DNA of 33,112 nt, taken from contig JABUQX010099468.1 of the NCBI GenBank assembly GCA_015478945.1, positions 37,501 to 70,612 of the forward strand, written 5' to 3'. The position numbers and the translations under genes are program-made. Origin of the DNA: Trachelipus rathkii (lineage: Eukaryota; Arthropoda; Malacostraca; Isopoda; Trachelipodidae). A model generated the notes under the pieces. It was not told where the DNA came from, searched no databases, and was given only the letters and a program-made list of their open reading frames with translations. This document shows positions 24,376 through 33,112 of the stretch, piece after piece (positions within the stretch are counted from its first letter, which is position 1; each line of letters opens with the position of its first letter).

Positions 24376-25860
24376 TGATGGCGCTTGTGCCTAACAATAA
24401 TTGATTCCATATTTGCTAAAGTGCTCATCCATTATATAGTAGCTCAACTCTGATAGTCTCATCTTCACGGTGTGAATGTGAAATGGATATGTTAGGCAAA
24501 AAGTGAGGTCCATCTTTTCGAAATCTGAAGATGATCGTACAGATCAGGTTAGACCTAAACCTCTATATGTCCCATGATCAGAGAGAGCGAACCTCTTATT
24601 ATATATGTCCCAACCATTATTCATTACGTGAGAATCAATCCAGTATAATCTTAATTGTAATTTACTTATTGATATGTATGTAAGGCCTCCACTTCTGGAA
24701 CATATACTTACACTATATGATTACTAGATTTGAGTATTTTATTATTGGTAGCCATATAATTTATATTCAAATTTTAGTTGATGTCGTGAGTGCGACGTGT
24801 GAAATGTGGTCTTCTTTCCTAGGTTGGGGATCACTTCCCTGTTGATTGATGAAGGAGTCACAGCATGACCGAATAATCTGGGATGTGATTTTCTGACTTA
24901 TGCGACGTGTGGGATTCCTATGGAACACATCAGCTGCTTGCAGCCAATTTTATTGAGGAATATATCCGCAGGTGCCTCCTTTCAATAGCTCGTCTGGAAT
25001 AACTATCGGTGGGTATCGGGTCGATTTTTGAGGGGTACCATATACCTCGGTAGAACACGAATGAATCACTCTGTTTCATAAGGTTTTCATTTGATGTTAT
25101 GAAGCGGCGTATTCTGATAACTGCGGAGGTTTTCCTAATGATGTATTCTCATGTGGCGTGATATGTATTGTAGTGACGAGTAGTGAGCTATCTGGAATCT
25201 CCGTTTAAGGGGCTTACTCTGCCGAGGATAATCTAAGGATTTCAAGCTTTACTACTTTTATGCCAGGATCGCTATACTCAACAGTTTCTAAGTTCAGAAG
25301 GTGCCGAAACCACAATTTCTTCATATGTGTTTGGGCTGTCGTTATTAGAAGTTTTATGCTTATTCTTTGAAGTTATAGTCCGAAGGTAAGAGAGGACCAA
25401 GAAGTTAAGCTTTTTCTATTAGAACAAAGAATCAAAGTAACTAAATATATATATATAGGCTATATTATAGTATAAATCCACTATACTATACTATACATAA
25501 ACCACTTTCCTCAATCAATCCCCTTGTTTCAACCGAGGTAATATTCCTGCAACATAGAGTATCTATTTCATAGTTCTTCTAGATTATTATATGACGTTAT
25601 TCAAGTGGGTTGTAGCGGGCAGCTATATATATAGAGGAATCGATCACTCTACAACTCTCGATTGATAGGTTATTTAGAAGTTGTGACCGTCTTAGTTCTC
25701 TTATATTTTAATATTCATTATATGTCCATCATTTTCATTTATTATTCTCAAACATGACTATACATTGATATTATTAATATTTTCATTACCATGGGGATTA
25801 TTATTATAAAATTTGTGATTGAGCACCAGACCTGCTTCTAGTCGAAGTCATCGTTGTATT
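24376..25860. other. Mixed-composition intergenic DNA
   Basis: The part at 24780-25400 is less AT-rich and may hold decayed element sequence; TGCGACGTGTG occurs twice (near 24792 and 24901). No protein motif could be recognised in any frame, and stops are frequent. Confidence 0.4.
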
Positions 25861-25870
25861 CTACAAAAAG

Positions 25871-25893
25871 TTTTTTTTTTTTTTTTTTTTTTT
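25871..25893 (+). repeat. T23 homopolymer and T-rich tract
   Basis: A run of 23 T begins a T-rich stretch that continues to about 25940. It could be the antisense of a poly-A tail from a minus-strand retroposon, but no element body was recognised upstream. F-rich open frames across it are artefacts. Confidence 0.9.
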
Positions 25894-25944
25894 ATTTATT
25901 TTTATATATTTTTATTTTTTTATTATTTTTTATTTTTATACTGT

Positions 25945-27360
25945 CTATTAATTGTATACATACACTTAAAAACTTATTATTTCACTGTTTTATATTATTT
26001 ATTTTTGTTGTAAAGCACTTGACTCACTTTAACTACAAAATTACCCAAGTAGGCTAAATTTGGTAAAATAATGTGTATTTATATAAAATAAATAAATTAT
26101 ATAAATACATATAATTATATTTATATAAAAATAGGTCCTAGTGTGCTACTCAATAAAGTTGGTAGATATCATTAGATATAGCCTTATTATAGATGATAAT
26201 GACATGAATTAGATTCAGTATAGGGCTATGGCTCTATAAACTTATAAGTACTAGGATATCTCTAGTTTTAACTATAAAAACTTTTTCTTTTTAATTTTTA
26301 TGTTTTTCACTTTATATCTGTATATATTATTATTTTTTTTCTTTGCATTTTTTATAGACATTGTGTATTATGCTAAATGGTTATAATGTTCTTTATTTAA
26401 TTTTTTTAATTGTGTGACGTACTATTTATACTATAGTGCGTGATAGTTGCCTTCTCATTTAAATGTACTAAGTATTCTTAATAAATTATTTAATTTCAAT
26501 GAAATGTATTTTGGTTAGTTTAATTATATAAAAATTAATTAACTATATATTATTATTAGTTTATCATTATAATTGTTATAAACGCGAATATATATGCTAT
26601 TTTCTGTTATACATGCTTTAAGTATAAAATATATGTAGATATAGTCACCTCACGTGTTAGACTTAGTCTTAGTAGTGATCTATAAGCATATATTACCCAT
26701 AATGAAAGTATATAATAATAGTATTTATTTTATTACTTAAACTATTATATTTTTATATTATTATTAATTTTTCTGCCTAATTTTATGTCAAAGTGCTATA
26801 TAATAAAATTAAAGATATTATAGTTGTTCAAGTTTGTATATATTTAGTGATTATTAATTATAATTATATTTATTACTCAACGTGACTTAGTGTTCCGCAT
26901 TGCTTAGCATGAGGCGAGTTATGTCTCTGGTAGTCTCTGAGCAAGGTTTCTTATTGTATGTCTTTCCTTGCTATCAATACCTTCTATTCACGCATAATAG
27001 GTCAATGCCTCTTGATAGAGAGAACGGTTGCTTACGGGAACCCAAAAATACTCATACATAATCAGAGATCGTAGCACAAAGAATTGTAAAGGTAAATTTT
27101 TGATCAAAGTGACATCGATAATTTGAGAAACGAGCCATTGTGGAGAGCCACATTTCTCTTGACCAACAATTAGATTAAGTTATACATACGTATTTTCATC
27201 TTCTCTCTTAATTTTTTGTTCAATGAAATTAGGAAATACCACACAATTCATATATGATAATCTTATAACGCCTTTAACAATTAAAATAAAACCGTTAAAT
27301 TACAGTTATTATTTATATAATACAATAAATTTGGAAACTCTTATAAACGGCACGTTCCGT
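25945..27360. other. AT-rich intergenic DNA, no gene recognised
   Basis: AT-rich, with a slightly GC-richer patch at 26880-27140. No gene, RNA gene or repeat family was recognised. Confidence 0.5.
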
Positions 27361-27364
27361 TCAA

Positions 27365-27675
27365 ATTATTAATATATTATATATATAAGATATATATATA
27401 TATATAATATTATATATATATATATAATATAATATATTATATTAATATATATATATATATATTATTATATATATATTAATAATATATATATATATATGTT
27501 TTTAAATTATAACAATTAAATATTATTAATATAATATAAAATTATAATATATTAATATATATGTATACTCTAGCAGTATTTTATAATTATATTTATATAT
27601 ATTAATAAGTAATATAATATATTAATATTTAATATATATAGATATATTATATATTATATATATTATATTATACTT
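27365..27675. repeat. TA-dominated tract
   Basis: Long TA-alternating segments (27365-27500 and 27590-27675) are separated by AT-rich sequence. Confidence 0.8.
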
Positions 27676-30060
27676 GATCTATATTTAAATGTATCTTTTC
27701 AGTATTTTGTCATTGTATGATAGTACCTTTGTTAGTATGTAAGATTTATGCTATAATATAAGTAATAAATAATAAAAATATTACTACTTTAGTAAGATCG
27801 CAATCCTGCATAAAGTAAATAATTTTAATAAGCAGTACTTTTATAACTGTTTTTGTTTTCAAAATATTAAAGGAAATTTTCTAAACAGATTTCTTGAGGT
27901 GTGTATTCTAAAGAATTTCCGGATGGTCATTATTCTGAAACCTATAACTGTTAATTCTTCTTAAGTGTGATAAGGAGCCATGTTTTTTCTGTTTCTTTAA
28001 ACAAATTAAATGTTCGTCATTACGAAACGCATAAATCTGTTGAATAAAAGACAAAAATAATATGCACTACGTGTAACAATGTATGTGCGGGACACTTCAG
28101 TTATTGACTAATAAACTGACACTTTTGTACTGAGCATAAATATTCGAGTACGATAACTAAATATAGGTCCTCAATAAGTCACTCACAATCTGTAAAGGCA
28201 AATTATCACCGTTTAATTCTATAACAAGTTACCTATAAAAATTATATTCCACTGAAGCTCACATATTAATGAGCTATATACTCATATTAACCGGCGTTTA
28301 TCTTTTACTCGTCAAAATGTCTTGTGAATTGTCAAACAAAATAAATGTAACTCGGTACGGTTTTTCCATGGTTGTTAGTGGGTTGTCTCATTACCATTTC
28401 GCACGCACATTTATTTTATAAAGTGCATTTTTGGATGAATATTTGTCCACACTTAAAATTTATATACCTCGAGAGGACTTTTAAATATATAGCTTAAGGG
28501 ATGAGACTTTTCTCTTCTTCCTAATATCTCTCGGCGGGTACTACCCATCACCGTGGAGCTCGACGATTAGACGATAACTCTCTTTTTACTCTCTTCAATT
28601 AATATAGTCTATATGAAAATTCCTACTAGTTTTATGTGATTTTGCATATAGTTGTGCGTGTGCTTCTCGGAAGATGATTATCCTCGCAGAAGATGCATTC
28701 AATCAGTGGCCTGTCCATCACTATATTAAAACTGTGCGCAGTTGCGCTCAAAAAGTCCGGTCTCCACAGAACCTGTCCAGGCGCGATACCTTCTATTAGA
28801 GACTTTCTTTAAAAGGAAGAGGACAAAGGGAAAGAGAGAAACCCATAACCACTTAAGAATATAAGTTCCTGTGTTATGTCATTTTAAACATGGATTTATG
28901 GCGACAAGAAAACGGGCAGCTTAAACTCGATGGGCTGAGACAAGCAAAAAGATTACTGCATTTTGTGTGTGAGAGATGGTTTGGTCAGACCCCACCCACA
29001 CTGCTCAAATAAAGGCATTGGTGTTCAATCTTTCAAATGTTTCCTCATTTGTTCCTTGTTCAGTGTGCAACCATTTATAATTAAGTGTGATAATGCTCTT
29101 TTTCAGAGAGAGAATTATTTTGTTTTATAATATAACTTCAAAATGATATATATTCATCCAGTTGAACTATACACTTTAATAAACGATCTCTAACTCAATT
29201 TCTGTGTCGATCGTTACTGCCAAATTGTTATTATTTTGAAAACTATGCAAAGATAGAATATTTTGTGAATATGATGGGAGTCGTCTCGATAGTGAGGAGG
29301 TGTAACTCGATAGATTTAAGATTTGTTGATATACTATTTTCGACACCCGTACGCTTGAAAGATTTACATGGGTTGGAGGATTTTATAAGTGTGGTTTAAT
29401 CTTCTGTACACCGCTGTCGCAGTCCCGAGGACACTGCGGGCGTGACGAGCATCAGCCAATCTAGCCATTAAGACTATCCGGACAAGGAAATCGTCGCATG
29501 CTCTCTCTTTGAGGAGAGACATTCGCCTTTCTTTAAGTATAAATTCTTTCTCAAGGTGATCAAAGTCTCATTAGACTGCGCTACGAGTTATAGGCCTCTC
29601 ACATTAGTGCTCGAACGTGTGAGCCTCAGTCGACACGATTTATATGAATTTTATGTGACTCTAATTTCGACGTTCTGCGTAACCTTCGTCACAGATCTAT
29701 GACAATAGTGATCCTTGTGCTTTACTTATAACCATTACATTTAGAAGAAAGACTGACAATATTTTGAGGTTGTTTATCTAACTCAGGAATATATTATTTA
29801 AGAATACTAACTTGTGTCTTATTGGTTGTGAAAAACGATTTCTTTTTGTTTCGTCTAAAATCTGATCTTGTAAGTTCCTTGACAAAGGGACAACCCCTTA
29901 GTATTTGGTAAGTAAACATTTTGAATAAGTTGTGTGTGCGCTCCCAATGGCAGGCTGAGAAGTACCGGTGAGCAAATTAATAACAGTGAGAAAGAATTAA
30001 GTAACAAAATACAAATGATTTTATGTGTAAATTTATAGTTCTGATACTGTGCGTGTATAA
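27676..30060. other. Intergenic DNA or intron upstream of the GH30 exons
   Basis: This is more balanced in composition, with GC-richer patches at about 28540-28800 and 29400-29640. I searched by eye for the N-terminal and acid/base motifs of glucosylceramidase (such as the GFGGAxTD-like, RVPxxxxDF-like and NEP motifs) and found none. A 40-codon frame at 28890-29012 has normal composition but no recognisable family. Confidence 0.4.
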
Positions 30061-30075
30061 TATTAATATATAGTA

Positions 30076-30114
<39 letters not shown>
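30061..30114. repeat. TA-alternating tract
   Basis: A nearly pure TA run, longest from about 30085 to 30114, embedded in AT-rich sequence. Confidence 0.9.
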
Positions 30115-30115
<1 letters not shown>

Positions 30116-30788
30116 TAGTTAATTTAAGTATTATTAGTGATCGAGAATAACGATAGTAAACAAGTTTTAATCAAAATATAGTTATGTAGGTATAGATAAA
30201 GGGATGATAAAGCTATAGATAAAATTTTACTCGGAGAAGTAGTTTTGTATTTTACTTACTTTTGGTAATATAAAAACTATCTCCAATTCAGAAGTACAAA
30301 TAATAAACAAGGCTTTATGTTATAAATGCGGACCTTAAGACCCGCTATGAAATATTTGATAGATTTATAATAAAGTGATATGATAGATAGAAATAAAGAA
30401 ATTATAGTACCAATAGTAAAAAACCTACAGTATATTGCTATATATATATTGTAGTGATATAATATAAATTATTAGCAACCTCCCTAACATAAATATACTT
30501 TACTTTGAGATACTATAATAATTTATTCATTATATTTTTTTTCTCCTTTTTAATATCGTTTATAATCACTCCTAATTCTACCAAGCGCGTTTACTAGATA
30601 TAAGTAATAATGTAAATTATTTATATATATATATTCATTTCCTTATATAATAATTTTATAACCGTTTTTTTCGAGTTTTTTCATTTAGTTTGGACTTACT
30701 CAGCTATCTCTGAATAAGAAATTAGCTATCACCCTGATTATATTTTTTTTTAAATGCATATATCAACTAAACATATATTTTCCTCAAG

Positions 30789-31005
30789 TGAATCCTGTAT
30801 TTGACAATCTATTCGGTATGTTGATGGTACCGCTGTTCATTGGTACGACGATGATATTCTTGGACCAGAAATTTTGGATAACGTTCATAATATGGACCCT
30901 AGTAAATTTATTTTATACTCAGAAGCCTGCACAGGTTCACATTTAGGAGGTGTTGTTCTTGGAGCGTGGGACCGTGGAGAGCAGTATGTCTGCGATATAA
31001 TAAAT
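30789..31005 (+). CDS. Glucosylceramidase-like (GH30) exon with nucleophile, frame problem at 5' edge
   Basis: This exon encodes part of a lysosomal glucosylceramidase-like enzyme, which hydrolyses glucosylceramide to glucose and ceramide. From 30817 it reads YVDGTAVHWYDDD, then KFILYSEACTGSH, then VVLGAWDRGEQYVCDIIN. This matches the GIAVHWY, SEACxGS and LGxWxRGxxY blocks of the family. The Glu in SEAC (codon 30922-30924) is the expected catalytic nucleophile. The exon ends at 31005 before GTAAAT. Its likely acceptor is CTCAAG, ending at 30788 and preceded by a branch-like CAACTAAAC. In the YVDG frame, however, TGA at 30802-30804 separates the acceptor from the conserved block, and no other AG lies between. 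Another frame is open from the acceptor (NPVFDNLF), so a small indel near 30815 is likely. The copy may be a pseudogene or carry an assembly error. Preceding catalytic-domain exons were not found. Confidence 0.85.
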
Positions 31006-31189
31006 GTAAATGCTAAATTTTATTTTAGATGTTAAATAAAATTGTTTATTAATGTGTTGTCTTCTTGAGGCCGGGAAAATAAAGTTTCAAAAATGAATAA
31101 TATTAGTTATAAATTAATCAAACGGATTAATCAAACTCATAAAAGGAAAATTAAAACATGCTAAAAAGGTTCTCTTTTCATCTTTACAG

Positions 31190-31300
31190 GATCTTAATCA
31201 CTGGTCGACGGGTTGGGTAGACTGGAATATTGTTCTCGATACAGAAGGAGGACCCAATTGGATTAACAATTACGTAGATGCTCCTGTTATAGTTAATGCA
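31190..31300 (+). CDS. Glucosylceramidase-like (GH30) exon, GGPNW block
   Basis: This exon continues the previous one in phase 0, across a 184-base GT-AG intron (31006-31189, acceptor TCTTTACAG). It reads DLNHWSTGWVDWNIVLD, then TEGGPNWINNYVDAPVIVNA. This corresponds to the GWxDWNxxLxxxGGPNWxxNxVDxPIIV block just after the nucleophile in glucosylceramidases. The frame is fully open for 37 codons and the splice donor GTAAGT at 31301 is a strong consensus, so splicing here looks functional. The next family segment (FYKQPMFY-like, followed by the C-terminal beta domain) was not found before the window ends. It must lie beyond 33112, in an unrecognised form, or be missing. Confidence 0.88.
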
Positions 31301-32650
31301 GTAAGTATGAATAAAGTTTACAGCTACTGACGATACTTTTCAAATTCAAAAATGGTGTAATTAAAGTAAAATTTGAAATAGTGATAAGGACACAGAAACC
31401 ACAACCACTGAAACAACCATATTTACCCATGCATTTTGCATCTTTTTATCTTTCCTTGAGAAAACGTTGCATTTTTTCTCATAATGCAATTTGTACCCTT
31501 GTTTCAAACATCTATTTGCTGCATTACCCCAAAACTCTTTCATGACTGCATTACCCCAAGAGTCTTTCGTGAAAAAGGTTCTTTCATCTTCAGTTTTCCT
31601 TCTTTCTTCTTTCTTCGCTTAGATTAACTAAAAATTAACTAATTAACTAAAATAAATGAAAGCATGCAACACAAAGTAAACTGATATGCATGCAGGCGGA
31701 GTAAGCTTTTATTTTTATTTTTTCAAATTTTAAATGTTTCAAAATTTTATCTAAATATCATAATGACATTATAATTCATATATTACAATTTAAATTAATT
31801 AAAGAAATAAAAAGATTGTTTTAAATTTACTTATAAAAAATTAATTATCTCTAAGATTATTGAAGCGTGATATAAGTACTTTTATTATTGTAAATTTAAC
31901 TTTTATCTTATTTCTCCCACATGACTATGAGATAGTGTAGATTCTAACATTTTAAGACCTCTATCATTACTTATTTATGCTCTAGCCTACTGTCTTCAAG
32001 AAATGTTTGTTCGAATGAGAGATTTTACGTCAAATATTTTACATCTCGAAGTTGATTAATGATGAATTTAAAAACAAGCTGGCCTGGTAAACTACCCTCT
32101 GAAGGAGTTGTTTATAACGCTTATTACGTGGTCAAACAAAACTTTTATTAAGTATTTGAGGCGGATATCTTATCGATCTATACACCATCTCTCTCAGTAA
32201 GGTAGTGTTAATCAAGATCAGTACAGTTCGGTCTTTATGTGAACAGGGACTATTTCCAGAGATTTATATGAACAATAACCAATCACTGGGCGACAACTGC
32301 GGCCCTTGCATAAAAAGTTACTTAATGACCTAAATCGAGGGAAATATCTCTCTAGAGGGGTTATTTTCATCTAACTCGTCTCTTTGATACTAATTATATT
32401 TTGTGGTTAATTCGTGTTCCAAATTTGTAGCTCAGACGTGACAAGACACACATCTTATAGGTGATAGTTAATTAATTATCTACATAAACAGAAGATGACT
32501 GTTTATATGTATATTATATAAATATACATACAATTAAAAGCCCTAAACGTGGCTTATCGCACATTTTCTTATAAAATTAATGTTAATATGATTTCACATA
32601 ATCTAATGTTAAATAAAAACCCTCTTTACCTAACATACAAGGCGTTTTCA
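31301..32650. other. Intron or intergenic DNA downstream of the GH30 exons
   Basis: The strong donor at 31301 implies an intron starts here, but no downstream exon was recognised. The sequence is AT-rich with a 27-base duplication at 31520-31573. A minus-strand 60-codon frame (31361-31543) is an unsupported chance frame. Confidence 0.45.
31520..31573 (+). repeat. 27-base tandem duplication
   Basis: TGCATTACCCCAAAACTCTT, followed by TCATGAC, is repeated immediately as TGCATTACCCCAAGAGTCTT followed by TCGTGAA. Only a few substitutions separate the copies. Confidence 0.85.
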
Positions 32651-32659
32651 GATCTCATA

Positions 32660-32865
32660 ATTTATATATATAATTTTTGTATATATAATAGTATATAATA
32701 TTAATATATATATTAATATTATATATAATATATATTAATATATATATATTTATATAGATATATTAATATGAATATTAATTAATATTAATTAATATTATAT
32801 ATATTTTATGTGTTGTGTGTTAGGTTAGTAATAGATGTGTAATGTATGATGTATATGAGTTGATA

Positions 32866-32922
<57 letters not shown>

Positions 32923-32931
32923 TTAGTGTTG
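32660..32931. repeat. TA-alternating tracts
   Basis: Two TA-rich tracts (about 32660-32805 and 32862-32931) flank a short GT-rich segment. The second includes a nearly pure TA run of about 50 bases. Confidence 0.85.
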
Positions 32932-33112
32932 ATATAGGTATATTAGTTTATGTAGTATGATGTTGTCGAATCGATCCTGAAAAGTTCAGCATGTAAATAC
33001 TAGAAAACGTATAACCAGCTGTCAGCGAGTGAAAATTACAAAGGGAGTGAGTGCTGATTTTTTTAATTAATCTCACATTCTTGATGAACATTTTCTGAAA
33101 TTAATATAATGG
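32932..33112. other. End of window, no feature recognised
   Basis: Short mixed-composition sequence with no motif recognised; no continuation of the glucosylceramidase-like coding region was seen. Confidence 0.5.

Noticed and set aside
28890..29012. 40-codon frame with normal composition
   Set aside because: Too short and without recognised family or splice context; not reported as a gene.
30729..30742. ATCACCCTGATT as a possible inverted partner of the CAGGGTGATTC end at 9640
   Set aside because: The match is only about 10 bases and 21 kb away, with no shared subterminal sequence; chance is likely.
31361..31543. 60-codon minus-strand frame
   Set aside because: It overlaps the 27-base duplication and putative intron, with no motif.

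Overview
This window looks like nuclear DNA from an AT-rich animal genome, most likely an arthropod. I cannot name the species. The reasons are: very high AT content with long TA-alternating tracts; several kinds of simple repeat; a glucosylceramidase-like (GH30 family) gene fragment split by a short GT-AG intron; and decayed retrotransposon coding sequence of types common in arthropods. There are no operons, bacterial-style genes, CRISPR arrays or rRNA genes, and I recognised no tRNA. Most open frames longer than 60 codons are low-complexity translations of TA, CT, AAT or T tracts, or chance frames.

Layout. 1-5600: AT-rich DNA with no recognisable gene. 5600-6380: two GC-richer islets, one with a strong G-rich hairpin and one that resembles the repeat pair further on. 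6380-9600: AT-rich, with TA-dominated tracts at about 7850-8480 and 8690-8850. 9640-10330: a GC-richer block that begins like a transposon end and carries 54-base subrepeats. 10777-10851: a 15-base tandem repeat. 12280-14280: a tandem pair of related non-coding elements, each with a terminal region, a homopolymer-G tract, a GC-richer core and an inverted copy of the terminal region. 14560-14735: a 128-base-spaced direct repeat. 14985-15571: the 3' part of a jockey-like non-LTR retrotransposon reverse transcriptase, broken by stops, frame changes and a (CT)51 microsatellite. 16048-16195: a long AAT tract. 16200-22600: mixed-composition intergenic DNA with hairpins and one weak exon candidate. 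22960-23300 (minus strand): a probable fragment of a Ty3/gypsy-type retropepsin. 23450-30700: intergenic DNA with TA tracts and a T23 run. 30789-31300: two adjacent exons of a glucosylceramidase-like protein. 31301-33112: intron or intergenic DNA with a 27-base duplication and TA tracts.

The only cellular gene I can support is the glucosylceramidase-like fragment. It holds the catalytic-nucleophile region and the following conserved block, but its first exon has a reading-frame problem close to the splice acceptor. No upstream catalytic-domain exons were recognised in the preceding 30 kb, and no C-terminal exon in the last 1.8 kb. It may be a gene with large introns that runs out of the window, or a truncated pseudogene. 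I see no multi-gene system here. The least explained structure is the G-tract repeat family at 12.3-14.3 kb.
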